Positions 1-11,458 of a stretch of 64,000 nt of DNA are shown here, piece by piece. Under the pieces are notes generated by a model. That model ran no database searches. It had not been told where the DNA came from and was given only the letters and a program-made list of their open reading frames with translations. A program made the translations under genes and the position numbers. Source of the stretch: Desarmillaria ectypa (taxonomy: Eukaryota; Basidiomycota; Agaricomycetes; Agaricales; Physalacriaceae); contig JAUDYN010000009.1 of the NCBI GenBank assembly GCA_030407005.1, forward strand, positions 868,001 through 932,000, in the 5' to 3' direction. How positions within the stretch are numbered: the first letter of the stretch is position 1; the number at the start of each line of letters is the position of its first letter.

Positions 1-777
1 ATCCTTCTTGCTGCACCCTTTGACCTCTTCCTCTCACTCCCGCGAATCGTTTACCATGCATGGATACTACATTATTTAAAGCGTCTCGATGTATTTATCA
101 AGCCCGACCCAAGACCTATCAACTCAGAACGGAAATCTGTACCGGGTGGTGGAGTCAAGTGGCTTGGGGAAGGCATCTTCGAAGCCTACTCGCGAAGACG
201 GCTTGAGACTTATATCAAGCAGAGGGTCGAAGAAACAGGTGTGACTGTTCGGCTGGTGCCAAACAATCTGGGGGCGCCTGGCATGGTTTTCCAATCCAGG
301 GCATGGGACGACGATCGCCAGGAATTAACAGTTCGTTATCTTTCAGGCAAATTCTTTACCATCATGTTCATGGCACCTTCTGCTGCTCATGCATATCTCC
401 TGGGAGTCCGCTCCGAAGGCGTCTTCACTGTGTCTTCGGAGGCGCTTTTTGTCTCTGTTTTCGAGCCTCGGCATCAGGCAGGACGTCTCAGCAGAAGACA
501 GTGTATGCGACGCAAGGTCGTTCCGCCTTCGCTTCCGTTGCCTATTCCACAGAGACATATCTTGGATGCAGATGCTCTCGGAACAGTGGTGCTATGGGCT
601 TTGTGGCGAATGGACGAATTTGAAAGAGTTTTGTTTCGCTCGTTTCGCGCCAGAATCCAACCAGGGGGTGAACCGTGGTATTGGAATCAATGGGAAAGAG
701 CCTTGGCTGTTTGGGAGAGTGGCATTAAGCGCTCTGTAGATCATGGGGGTATTGGAAGTGTTCGAAGGGATTCCTAG
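1..777 (+). CDS. DUF1365-like conserved protein, 3' part
   Basis: The reading frame is open from base 1 to a TAG at 775-777 and has no start inside the window, so the 5' end is cut off by the window edge. About 258 residues are visible. The early part is hydrophobic (FDLFLSLPRIVYHAW), followed by a charged loop with PDPRP, a central stretch ending FTIMFMAPSAAHAYLLG and EGVFTVSSEALF, and a C-terminus with WYWNQWERALAVWES. This pattern resembles the C-terminal half of fungal DUF1365 proteins, often linked to lipid or cyclopropane-fatty-acid enzymes. I recognise the family only by pattern and no catalytic residues can be named. The function is unknown. The alternative is a lineage-specific protein with chance resemblance. 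Confidence 0.6.
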   Translation: MLLAAPFDLFLSLPRIVYHAWILHYLKRLDVFIKPDPRPINSERKSVPGGGVKWLGEGIFEAYSRRRLETYIKQRVEETGVTVRLVPNNLGAPGMVFQSRAWDDDRQELTVRYLSGKFFTIMFMAPSAAHAYLLGVRSEGVFTVSSEALFVSVFEPRHQAGRLSRRQCMRRKVVPPSLPLPIPQRHILDADALGTVVLWALWRMDEFERVLFRSFRARIQPGGEPWYWNQWERALAVWESGIKRSVDHGGIGSVRRDS

Positions 778-2410
778 GTTTGAACCTACACACGTGTTAT
801 TGATGCATTGCTTGAGCTATTTCATCCTTCGTGATGGTTTCCCAGGCGAAATCTTCGCTTATGTACTTATTGTTATCACCCGGAATACCACATATTTTGC
901 TGTGATGTCTTTGATCTTCCACCGGCTGAGTATCTGACATCAATACAGGCAGTTGTTGTAGGTATTGGATAGCTACTACATGAAACGTTATCTCGGCCGA
1001 TTTTGAGCGAAGTAGCGAAGACTAGAACCAACCTTCTTCTGGGGGAATGAAGGAAGTAAGCTCCAAGGCTCTTTGTAAGTGTATCCGTTCAAAGTATCGA
1101 GACAGCTTCAACAACACCTGCCGGCGTGGTAGCGGGTCACCTCAAAAGTCGCCTTGACACCAACGGTCGATGCAGATCTCCAGGTACTCTGGCAGTCAAT
1201 CTTCCAAATCACTGGGTGATAGCTCGCATACATCCGCAGTATCGGTTATTCCATTTCGTTCTCAGGATACAAACATTATCTGGGGAGATTTCAGCTCCAA
1301 AATCATATGTTCAACTAGCATCAATTGCACTAATTAAAGCTCTCTACCTCGACCATACAGTGAACTGCACAATAAATGTGCCAATTAACCATTGTCTACG
1401 CTGTATAGGTCTTCGTCCTGTTGTCAGAGTCCTTTTTCACTGCGGGCACAGTTTGGTCTACATTCCATTAAGTACTTGAAAATAGTAATGGTCAGGACCC
1501 GACATCGTGGGCGCCCCATCCAAACTTGGAACTGTCACCGCGACGTCGCATTGTCCCTCCTTCGCTCTACGCGCTCGCAGTGCTCCGATAGATGAGGTAG
1601 GACCATATTATAGATTATCGTCCGTGGTGGTTGGCCGTGAACCTGCATAGAGACCATACTTTATTTGTACTGTATTCCTATTGAAATAATGAGTATGAGA
1701 AGATATTAACATGAAAGAGCGAATTACATACTTTACGCCATTCAAGGAATGTCAAATCGTCGTCTATTTTGGACGCTAATGGCGGGCTCATGCCACGCCG
1801 GTTCGGCAATTACATATTTTCAAGTAGCGCTCATACCCCTCCGCCCCCGATCGAATTCCACATTCAACGACTATTTTGTTTACGGGACTAGAAAGACCAA
1901 AACATCATTGCCGGCCTTCAGATATACAAAGAGTGTATATCGTGATTCGTTGTCTCCGGCAGTGTTTGGAATTGATCTCCGGTTCGCCAACTGACGCAAC
2001 AAGAAGAGCTATTCAATAAGAGTAAACCATCCTCATCACCGGCTGGCGATACTTTGGAACCCTAGTTAAAGCTCCTGCATTGTTCTCGTCCCCAGAAGCT
2101 CCGAAAAAGCACTAAATACTATTTATCACTACATCGAGTCTAGCTCAGACCCTGCTTTCCAAGTACTGCACGTATTGTATGAGCCGGACAGCCACAGAAC
2201 TTCTTTGAGCGCATCTATCATGTCTCCAGCGCAGTGGAAGAATCAAGTTTGATGCCCCTTTGAGTATTTGGAAGTGGCCCCGAATCTGTTTCCTTGATAA
2301 CAAGTTATGACCATGCCTTGTCTAGTATTTCGTCTCTTTCCCTTCCTGTTTCCTGCTTTTCTTTTGGAGAAATAGTGCCTTCTTTGTCATTTCTTTCCCT
2401 CCAGAACCCG
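778..2410. other. intergenic region, no gene seen
   Basis: About 1.6 kb between the DUF1365-like stop and the first exon of the 7-TM gene. Only short, low-quality frames are present on either strand, with no domain and no credible splice chain. It presumably holds the 3' UTR of the left gene and the promoter of the right one. Confidence 0.5.
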
Positions 2411-3843
2411 ATGATGGCAGGAGGTCAGTTGAATTTGAGCTTAAATATGCGGGTTACCATTGACCACGTTGGCAGAACCATCCAATGTACTGATAACGAT
2501 CTTCATTGTCATGCATACCTTTGGTTGGATAGGATCGTCCCTCACCCTATTGACTGTTCTCTGCTCGTCCAGGGTTTCCCGGCGTCTGACATGGTTCAAC
2601 CTGAACTTTAGTTGGATAGTGGCTTGCCTTACCTTTTCTCTCTTGTAAGGACCTCATCTCCTTGCATGATGCTCAACTTCAATAACCCAATCTTGTGTTT
2701 TAGATTCATTACGGGTCAGCTGGGGAAGTCCAACCCGGATGCAGGTGTTTGTCTGGCGCAAGCATCGGCTGTAAGCGCCGCTCCGACTTTGTGGGTGCAT
2801 ACGTACGATATGTACTCGTGGACCCGAGGTTATGTGCTTTCGCTAGGACAGCCGGAGCTACATTGTCCCTTGTCATTTTTGTGCGCCATAACTCTACTTC
2901 GTGTCTTTCTTATACCCACTTATTCATGATCTAGCTATTTTTTGAGCTGAGGAACGGTAGGGTACGAGGAATCGAAGGAGTGACTTGCAGCATCTTGGTA
3001 CGTTTCAGCTACTCAGTTACAAGCCGCACCATAATGTCGAAGAGGTCATTCTCAAGCTAAATAATAGCTGATATCTCTGCCTTATCTATTTCCCACCATC
3101 ATTTTTGGCCTTACCCTAGTCGCAAGTATTTCGTTCCTATACTTGACATCCAATTCGACGGTCTTTCTTCCCTCCAGCACGGTATTCGGCACCCACGATC
3201 AGTAATTCTGGCTGATAGCAAGATGTTTTGTACCATCGACTACCATATTCTGTAGGCTCAAGTTGTTTGGCTAGAACCGACTGTTCCTCTTAATCTGGAA
3301 TCCTATAGCGACAGGGCGGCGACCATCTTCACATGCACAATTATGTTTCCCAACCTCATACTCACAGTCCTCATCGGCTCCTTAGCGCAACGATACTGGC
3401 GTACTTTATCTCGACGTGGCGTGCTATCGTCTTCCATTCGGCTTGTCATATTCGCTGCATTTAGTCTTGTAGGCGTCGTGTAGATCCTTTCTACCCATTA
3501 TATCAGCACCTCTCAATGAATTTGTACTAGCATCAACGTCATATTCCTCACAGGATTGGATTGGGGCGCTTGGAGCGGCTTACCGAATCTACTGGTCTCC
3601 CTAGGTAAGTTCTGCTACCCAATACCCTTGTGGTCCATTTGTTCACCCTAATTCTCCGAAGCACCTGTTTCATACGTAGCCGTCTTTAGTACACAGAGGG
3701 ACAGTCTTTGTCTCCCGGCTCAGAACAAAAAAATGAATTCCTTATGCAGGATCTACTGGAGGTTTGGTTTCCATGTATACGTAACCGCAAGGACAACGAC
3801 GCTTTCGAGCCACCCTCATCAACAACTTCCTGGGCGCAGCTGA
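2411..3843 (+). CDS. seven-transmembrane orphan protein (agaricomycete receptor-like family)
   Basis: I can chain ten exons with phase-consistent introns of about 50-70 nt: 2411-2423, 2476-2644, 2704-2790, 2847-2880, 2935-2997, 3068-3118, 3178-3251, 3309-3479, 3531-3604 and 3662-3843. They total 918 nt (305 aa), a multiple of three. The product has repeated hydrophobic segments, among them VLITIFIVMHTFGWIG, WIVACLTFSLLFITGQ, SAAPTLTAGATLSLVIF, LISLPYLFPTIIFGLTL and SSIRLVIFAAFSLVGVV. The extracellular-type loop motif MFCTIDYH sits before a later helix. The pattern matches a large agaricomycete 7-TM orphan family of unknown function. The C-terminus is doubtful: family members usually continue as TQRDLLEVWFPC, and that reading exists at 3755-3932 but is out of frame here. 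The start at 2411 is inferred from splicing (13-nt first exon). Confidence 0.6.
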
Positions 3844-4089
3844 TTCCAGCCAACTTTATCCACGGTCAGATGATCCGCACCCTCTTGTTAACGTCAAACC
3901 CGCCCACCCCTGCTCTGCGAATCCCGGGGTGAACAATTTAGACATGATCCTTACCTTCGTGTCTGGTCAGGCTACTAGGACAACATTGTTCTCTATGCAG
4001 GACGTTCCTTAGTATGATTTGTACAGTACTTACAAGTGGTGTGTCTATATTACAAAGCGATAGGACAGATATAAGTCAATGATAGATCA

Positions 4090-5914
4090 TCATGAGAGAA
4101 AATCAATGGGGTCTGGTTCGTCTTCATCTTCGATGGGAGGTACGGGGGCATGCAGCCGCGCGGCGACACTTTTTCGCGGACCCTGAAAATGCGTAAGGGC
4201 GGGAGGGACTGCTAATGAACGAAATCATACTTTTTTGACGGTCGGTTTCTTAGGTGCCCTTTTGATGTTCTCCTTTAGCTTGGAAGTGCTGGTTTTCATC
4301 CTAGCATGAGGATGAGCCCTTTGAAAGCCTCCGAGTTTCAATCACATACCGCTTTTTGGGCGCCACCTCGACAGGTTCGTCATCGTCTTGAACTGCCAGA
4401 GACTTTGACGTCTTGCTCCGTTTTATCAACTTCTCGGCAACATTAGCCTCTAATACCTCTTTGGCCTTGCGTTTCTTGATTGAGACCTGCGGCTCCTCAA
4501 CTCTCGGTTCCTTCCCAACGCCTCCACCTACTTCGTCGTCCTCGTCCGCACGGGGCCGCTTCGTTTTAGGTGGTGGCTTCTCTGCACGAACTTGATTATC
4601 ACTCTCCAACTTCGACGACGATGTTGCAGAAACAGGTTGGGCGTCATTGTCGCCCTTCGCTTTCTGGACTTTCGTCGAAGCTTTTGCTGGCTTACGAGCA
4701 GGGACTTCCTTGCCTCCCACAGCTTTGGCCTTTGCCTTTGACTTTGACTTCGAAGAGTTGCTACCGGGTTTTGCAGCTTGGGATGTCGACAACATGTCTA
4801 GTTGTTCAGCCGAAGTACCGACCGTCTGGTCAACATCCGTCACTGTTTTGGCCTTGCCTTTCAACTTTGAAGACGTTGTGACGCTGACCGAACTTTCCAC
4901 TGATGGGGCTGCGGATGGTTTAATAGCAACCTCTGGCTCCTCTACTGCCTTAGCCTTGACCTTAGCTTTCGACTTTGATTTCGAGGACCCCGCTCTGGAA
5001 CGCTTTGGCACAACAGGCACGTCCTCGTCAGCATCTACAGCCTTTGACGTCGTCTTCGATGCCGCTCGTGACTTGGAGGGTGTCCGTGGCTTGTTAGAAG
5101 ATGTAGGCAACGCTACAAAGACTCAGCGGCATTCCGGCGGTCGAAGAGACAGGCCCTTACCTTTCTTTTTCCCCTTGGAGACGGTTACGACGGCTTCTGC
5201 TTCTGCGTCCTCTTCCTCATCATCTTCTTGAATGGGCGTCATGGGTGGGGGCCTGACTGTATGCGGTTTTTTTGACGCGGCCTTCGAAACCGGTACGTCC
5301 TCGCCGTCATCATCAGGTGGGGGCGCGGCAGTGGATTTACGGGTCCTGGCAGTCTTTGTCTTCGACTTCGCAGGTGGAAGTTCTATGCAGCACGTTGCAG
5401 CCTAGTCTGTCAAATATTAAAGTGATAACGTACTATCAATGGAAGCCTTGGGTGGTCGTCCTCGACGTTTAGCCTGAGTCTCGGTTTTCGGTTTCAGTTT
5501 GGGCTTCGTCTTTGATTTTACTTTGACAGTCGACGGACCTGCTTGGCGCTGGCATCAAAGCCTCCAAGCAAAAGGCAGAGTACGCACCTGCAACCGATTC
5601 GTCCTCAGCCTGTTTCTTCGCTTTCTTCCCCTTCACCACTTTGTTCGCCTTCACTGGTGAGAGACTCCTTGACCTCGACCGTCTCTGCTGCGTTGTCCGA
5701 TGCGCGAGCAAAATACCCACAAGTTTATTTTCGCCCGTCGGCTGGAAAATCCTATAAAATATTTCAGCGATCCTGAGAGTACATATAGAGAACAGGCAAC
5801 TCGCCCACCACGGTCACGAAAGCGCGATTTGAGCCGCTGAAGGCGATTTTCGCGGCTCTCCTCGATGCTCGCCGGGGTCGGCGTAGCTGCCACCTTGGCC
5901 CTTACCACGTCCAT
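4090..5914 (-). CDS. AT-hook-containing, Lys/Ser-rich nuclear protein
   Basis: Seven exons on the minus strand: 5914-5805, 5751-5588, 5538-5434, 5382-5161, 5112-4350, 4300-4231 and 4182-4090. The N-terminus reads RENRLQRLKSRFRDRGG then IFQPTGENKL, a conserved-looking block. The middle contains the AT-hook core KRRGRPPKAS and long low-complexity runs rich in K, S, A and acidic clusters (SKSKSKAKAKA, PRADEDDEVGGG). The C-terminus is KKGPRKSVAARLHAP then an acidic tail ending PDPIDFLS. Basic tracts and the AT-hook argue for a nuclear, DNA- or chromatin-associated role. No enzymatic domain is seen. Intron 1 (5804-5752) appears to be GC-AG, because only that donor preserves the RGG-IF reading. If the intron at 4349-4301 is retained, the protein would stop early after GSSSC. 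The partner and exact function are unknown. Confidence 0.65.
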
Positions 5915-6042
5915 CGTCGTTCAACAACACCATCACGTTCACTTACGTCATTCTCACTTGACCTCTGACCGGAGATCGGGCCGCATCTTGTTATCAGATC
6001 ATCTTTTTGACCACCACGACCCCTTTCTTACAATTTTCTGCG

Positions 6043-6469
6043 ATGCCAGTCAACACGACGGACCTGGAGAATGCTATACGCAATTCTATACCAGTGACAT
6101 ATCTGGATATCGAAGACCAGTCGAGTGGGTGTGGGGAGAACTACGCTATCATCCTTGTCAGCGAGGTCCGTATCATCAGTCGCTCTGTTTGTTTGTCATG
6201 TATCCATGCGTTCAATCTCACAGGCATTTGAGGGAAAGTCGATGTTGGCGAGGCATCGGTGGAGTAAGTTTGCCCAGCCCTATCATTATGCTTGCAGGGC
6301 ATTGAACTGGGCGTAGTCAATGAGCTGTTGAAGAAAGAAATATCGCAGATGCATGCGTTTTCTCAGGTGAAGATCCGTTATATCGTTAATTAACACTCTA
6401 ATAACCCTGGTTGTTTAGAAAACGTTCACCCCCAAGCAATATGAGATTTACCTAGCTAAGCAGGGATGA
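6043..6469 (+). CDS. BolA-like protein (BOLA2 type)
   Basis: Four exons (6043-6165, 6224-6263, 6317-6366, 6419-6469) give 87 aa. The product matches the BolA family end to end: an N-terminal helix (TDLENAIRNSIPV), a beta strand with the loop cysteine in QSSGCGENY, then FEGKSMLARHRW, NELLKKEI, and the conserved histidine in MHAFSQKTFTPKQYE. Family members of this length are cytosolic or nuclear partners of monothiol glutaredoxins. They bridge a [2Fe-2S] cluster through that histidine and a cysteine, and act in iron sensing and iron-sulfur delivery. The start is the first ATG giving a standard-length BolA domain. It runs divergently from the AT-hook gene, with starts about 130 bp apart, so the two may share a promoter. 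Confidence 0.9.
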
Positions 6470-6666
6470 TGGACAGCAATGACTCAGCCGTTTGATGATA
6501 CTTACATATTGTACAATACAACCGATACGCCGGGTATTGGATTTTGAATGAGACCACGACACTTTATGTACATATGTGTCTCCTACCCGCATCTATTGCT
6601 AATTCTACTCTGTGCGTAGCTAGTAGCATCAGGTACTCAGAAAGGTCGAGTACGACACAGCCAATG

Positions 6667-8892
6667 TTATTGGACGACAGCAAAATTGACTGCCCTATCA
6701 TTCGACTGCCCCGTCTCGTTCATCTGCGGCCCACGCTCGACCACCTCAGGACACTAAGTGCCATTGAGTCATAATAACAAAGCACCGCACGGGTACACTC
6801 ACCAGGATCTTATTATTAGGATCGGCTATAAACGTCGAAGCATCCGTATTCATCGAAAGCGTACGCGACAAGGTCCTGCCGAAGGAGAAGAACGGGATCG
6901 AAAGGCCATCTACAAAAAAGGACATTCATTTCGATTGGAAGAAATACGAGAGGAATTCGTACGTGTGATGATCGACCCTAAGACGACGAACGACACAATT
7001 GGTTGCAAAGTAGCAGCAAGGAGTTCCTGCTGGCTCTCTGGCGGATAGTGCGGCTTCGGGAGCTCAGTCAGGGCTAGAGTCGATATAAACACCGCGCCCA
7101 CGCCCATCTAGTTTCGTAAGACAGTCAATGCAGTGTTCATTTTGCAAGTCTAAGGAACGCACCGGACCTAAAAACGATCAGAAAATGCAACCGAAAGGTA
7201 GTACACATACATACCAAAGTGCCCTGAAAACAGTGCCTCACGCCACGTCCTTATTTCTGGGATCCATTTATACAAAAGTAGGACTGACGGGATGCGGCGG
7301 AGCGCTAGGATAGCTATGAAAAGAACAATTAATCGCCACCAGGTGATACCCAACTCGGGGCTGTTGAAAGTGGTGAAGGGGAGCCATGCGCCTATATACA
7401 CAAAGCACGCGCAATTCAGCACTAGATCAATTACCGATGCGAATATCTCGTCTTCAGTTTGAGTATTGAAATAGCCGTCCCATGATATAGCGTTGCCTGT
7501 GTGAAGGGGAGACATCAGCAGCTTGAAGGTGAAAGAAGGAAGAGAGCAAGACCTGCGGCAAAGGCGGCAAGCAAATCGTCGCTTCCGAGGGTGCTAGCGA
7601 TACCGATGGTGAAGAACGCCATTGCGAGGTATTGTGCGACGTAGGATTGACGGTCAATGAATCCCTTCCGAAGGGAAATTCTCATCAGCCAGGCAAAAGT
7701 GCGGCCGAGAACGGCTCCTAAGACGACGCCAAGGATGACTTCATCTGTGGAGAACGAGTGAGTACGGTGAGAGAAATAAAAATAAGAATGCCCACATAAC
7801 CAGCCAACGACGAACCATTTGCCGATGGCGACTCGGCGAGAAGTTTCTACCGTTAGGTATATAGATACCGATAGAAACGGGTAGGCTGAGAAGAGCGAGT
7901 CAAGTTGGATAATATGATTGCGATGTGGTTAGTCCTACCGAGACCGTCATTTGCTGCAGACTCCGCCGACAAGATTTGACGGAGGTTCAGCGGGACATGT
8001 TTTACGGCAAACCTACCGCCTACCACAAGGATGAGAGCGTGCCTATCTTTACAGATAAGAATACGTACCAACTATTGCGGCGCATATGATGGGATCCGTG
8101 GGAGTAAGACACGCTGCTACAGCAAGACAAGAGACAAAGCTGAGTTCGGAGAATAGGGCTCGGAGTATTCCTGTAAAATTAAGAATCAGCTACATGGAGA
8201 CATAGATTCTGATAGCAACAAGGCTCCCCGGGGATGGAAATGTGTCCAGGGACTGAAGAAAAAGAAATATATATTCGAGCCTTCTTCTGAAAGCACGCGC
8301 ATTATGGGTTTCGTTATTTAGGAACTTGAAGAAATATTTTAATCTGGCATAGTGAATATACGGACCTGCAACCACGACCCATCCAATAGCCATGGTAGGA
8401 ACCACCATAACGAAAAGTCCTTTGAAGTGTTGAGCCATATACGGTCCAGGAAGTTCTACTCCGATGGCAAAGAGTCCAGTAGCGAGAACTATACGCATGA
8501 CTTCGAGTGTAATAATTTGCGTTGAATCGCCCCAAGAGCGGGGGTCGAAGATGCCTGCAACGTGTGGACCCATGATGATGCCTACAGCTGTTCCCAAGAC
8601 CACCTCATTGATGAATAGCTACGAAGGACAGTATCAGATGCATGACCACCTCAAAATGAAAGCTTTTGACCTTTTCTTTCACCAGGAGAGAAACCATGGA
8701 GAACTGGATATCTGAGTCAGTGATAAATACGGATGAAGGCGCCGAGAGAACGAACAGCAACAACAAAGCCACCTAGCACGATATATGCAAGCCCTGGGGA
8801 AGATACCTAAACGAAACTTTGTAGTTCAGTGTTTCACAGAAATGGTGCAGCACACAGACATTTAGCAGCTCTGACGCCTCGATGAACGCCAT
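6667..8892 (-). CDS. Na+/H+ antiporter, NHA1/SOD2 type (CPA1-like)
   Basis: Thirteen exons: 8892-8860, 8806-8752, 8711-8671, 8618-8366, 8170-8069, 8019-7939, 7885-7796, 7744-7553, 7496-7215, 7167-7163, 7107-6963, 6909-6803 and 6753-6667. They total 1473 nt (490 aa). Family motifs occur in order: SSPGLAYIVLGG, GTAVGIIMGPHVAG, the ion-site region ACLTPTDPIICAAIVGG, then HVPLNLRQILSAESAANDG, TIGIASTLGSDDLLAAFAAG and GPMGVGAVFISTLALTELP. Fungal NHA1 proteins are plasma-membrane exchangers that expel Na+/K+ for H+. Yeast Nha1 has a long cytosolic tail, whereas this one is short, more like SOD2. Two exon calls are unusual: a 5-nt micro-exon at 7163-7167 completing Gly-Pro, and a 40-nt intron at 8712-8751. 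The 195-nt intron 8171-8365 is long for this locus. Confidence 0.88.
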
Positions 8893-9109
8893 GGTTCAGC
8901 TAGCAAGTTAGAAGGAGAATATTTGAAGTGAAAGGGTACCGATTCCACGAGTTTGCTTGTAAAGAAGCTCCTGTTGCTGAGTTTAAGTACGGAACGGAGA
9001 AGCTAGTTATGTGAACGAGTCAAGCAGGGCAAATTTTAATTTTGTCCGAACCCCAGCCCCGGGTACGAGTCAATACGGATCGCGGCCCGATTCGTAGTGC
9101 GCCACTCCC

Positions 9110-9817
9110 ATGTCGCCACTTCGTTCCTGTACCCCGGCTCAGTTGCGGTCCCTGCCACGCCTGGCCGACTTTTCTCCCTCTCAGCAGGCTCTTCTATCTG
9201 CCGTGACGAAACTTACCTCTCAAGCCTTGTCACGTTCACCGCCTAGTATCACCTTACCAGAGCTGCAGACAATCATGGATTATAAACTCGCTTTTGGCCA
9301 GAATCGACCCATGTTGCGGGCGATGATCAGGAAGAACGCGGATGCCCAGATCAAGGATTGCAGCCAGCGCGCTCTTGCTCTACCGGAACTGCAGCTTGGT
9401 GGCTGGGACTGTGTCAAAGAAAGCATGAATATCTTGTGCGAGCTCAAAGGTGTGGGCCCGGCAACCGCGTCCTTGATCTTGAGTCTCGTATACCCCGAGC
9501 ATATACCCTTCTTCTCCGACGAGGCAACTGTCGATGTCCTTTCCCCTGCTGGAGGACGGAAAGGGATCAAATACACGATGAAGACCTACAAGGAGCTCTT
9601 CGACACCCTTGGTGATATCGCTGACAGTGTCAATAGCAACAAGGAACAGGATACTGCATCTGAGGATACAGTGGGCAGAGGGGCTGTCGAGAGAGCGATA
9701 TGGAATGCGGTTAGACTTCAAGAGAACGGCGAGGGTCAGTCTAAGGAGAAAGCGAAGAGACTGCGAACGGATGACGACGTGGCAGTCACAAAGAAGAGGA
9801 AGCGAATCAAGCCTTGA
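9110..9817 (+). CDS. helix-hairpin-helix (DNA glycosylase-like) conserved fungal protein
   Basis: A single-exon frame of 235 aa. The core carries a helix-hairpin-helix signature, LCELKGVGPATASLILSLV (about residues 109-127), preceded by a helical region (MDYKLAFGQNRPMLRAMI) and followed by PEHIPFFSDEATVDVL. This order resembles the HhH region of DNA glycosylases, but the usual Lys/Asp catalytic pair cannot be assigned confidently. It may therefore be a DNA-binding relative without activity. The C-terminus is basic (TKKRKRIKP), a probable nuclear localisation signal. The start ATG lies in a good context (CCC before ATG) about 220 bp from the antiporter start, which runs the other way. A coding-like stretch just after the stop (9866-9950) may be an extra exon. 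Confidence 0.65.
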   Translation: MSPLRSCTPAQLRSLPRLADFSPSQQALLSAVTKLTSQALSRSPPSITLPELQTIMDYKLAFGQNRPMLRAMIRKNADAQIKDCSQRALALPELQLGGWDCVKESMNILCELKGVGPATASLILSLVYPEHIPFFSDEATVDVLSPAGGRKGIKYTMKTYKELFDTLGDIADSVNSNKEQDTASEDTVGRGAVERAIWNAVRLQENGEGQSKEKAKRLRTDDDVAVTKKRKRIKP

Positions 9818-10272
9818 TGTGGGTTGTTTTCATCGCATATATCATGATTCTAATCTTATTGCAGGTGCGAAGCCAAAGCCGGAGGGAACTAGTGTGGGTG
9901 TGGTACTGAAGGGATGGGTCGGGGAGATTATGTCGAACCTAAACTTTTAGTGGTAAATTTCTTCTATTTATTCGTGTATGATTTAAGCTGATAGTTTATA
10001 TCTTTCATAGCAAAAATGCCTCAATATCTTGACAGGAAAGCCAAATGCCTGGAGCAGGGTTTGAATGAACGTCAGAAAGTCTTTTTCGGAAACATTTTCA
10101 CGACAACTATTTGTATGACAATTTCTTAAGGGAGTTGGCAGTGTCAAAGAGTCCCAAGTTGAAGGAGACACAAAAGACAATTCGCGGATTACGGTTTTGC
10201 TGTCAGTGGTTGCTACGATCTGTCACGGTCTTGATCAGCCCGGTAGATGCCGGTTCCTTACCTCTTTCTACG

Positions 10273-11458
10273 ATGGTTCGCCTATCTTCCTCAGAGCAAT
10301 ACGCGTCGCTTATAGACAACTACGATACCTGGATGTTCGACTGCGATGGTGTGTTATGGCATGATGATCAGCTAATCGACGGCGCTGTCGATGTTTTACG
10401 CCTCCTACGGCATCGAAGTACCAAGTCGTGTCTTGTGTGGTGCCTCGAAGCTTGACAATACTTATACTAGAGAAGACTATCGTTTTTGTCACCAATAATA
10501 CTACAAAGTCGAGAAGGGACTATAAGGCGAAGTTCGACAAGCTCGGGGTAGAGGCTCATGTGGTGAACAGCGATTTACCCGGATCGATTATACATTCTCA
10601 TCAAACGGATATGCAGGATGAAATCTATGGATCTGCCTACGTGTCTGCAGTATACCTGTCATCCGTCGTCAAGTTTCCAAAAGACAAGGTGTATGTGATT
10701 GGAATGTCGGGATTGGAGGAGGAACTCAAGGAAGAAGGCATTCAATATCTCGGTGGAACGGTACAATCTATTTAATACCTCTTATGATGTCTAAATATTC
10801 GAAAGGATCCCGCAGATTGCACATTAACACCGTTTTCTCTGGCCGATTTCGTTCTCGACCCAGACGTCGCCGCAGTTTTGTGCGGTTATGATAGTAACAT
10901 CACCTACACCAAGCTATCAAAAGCGTTTCAATATCTCACCCGAAACTCGGGGTGTCAATTTCTCGTGACGAATGAGGACAGCACTTATCCAAATGCCTAC
11001 GGTGTATTGCCCGGAGGAGGAGCTTTAAGTGCACCACTGCGCTACGCTCTGGGAAAAGATCCGTTGTGTATCGGGAAACCATCAACTACTACGCTAGATT
11101 GCATCAGAGCGAAGTAATCGTCTGCTTCTTTGCCTAATCTTTGATTGTACTGAAAGGGCGATAGAGTCGGCTACGATCCTAAACGCACCATCATGGTCGG
11201 TGACAGGCTCAACACTGATATCCTGTTCGGTCAGAATGGTGGGATATCCACACTTCTCGTCATGACAGGCGCGTAATTTTGGCTTCAATCCGCGTATCAA
11301 TGCCGTTTACTTTGTCTTGTGTAGGTATCACCGTAGAAAGCGACATCTCTGGTCCGAACGCCTCAAATATTACTCCAGATTATGTGACAGAGTCTGTTGG
11401 TGACCTTCGAGCGGTTGGAGATTTTGAACAGTGTTGGGAGGCCGGACTGAAGTTCTGA
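10273..11458 (+). CDS. 4-nitrophenylphosphatase / phosphoglycolate phosphatase (PHO13-type HAD)
   Basis: Six exons: 10273-10417, 10471-10562, 10617-10760, 10806-11113, 11165-11268 and 11325-11458. They give 308 aa, the usual size. HAD motifs are complete: motif [14 protein letters not shown] (nucleophile Asp), motif [12 protein letters not shown], the cap region with [22 protein letters not shown] (motif III Lys), and motif [19 protein letters not shown]. This subfamily (HAD-IIA) hydrolyses small metabolites such as 2-phosphoglycolate and side products of glycolysis, acting in metabolite repair in the cytosol. The intron after codon MTG (11269-11324) needs a GC donor to keep frame. The start was chosen because it gives the standard short N-terminus before the nucleophile motif. 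Confidence 0.92.

Noticed and set aside
4570..5231. Long plus-strand frames opposite the AT-hook gene
   Set aside because: Shadows of the low-complexity Lys/Ser/Ala coding on the minus strand; the minus-strand exons chain with good splice sites.
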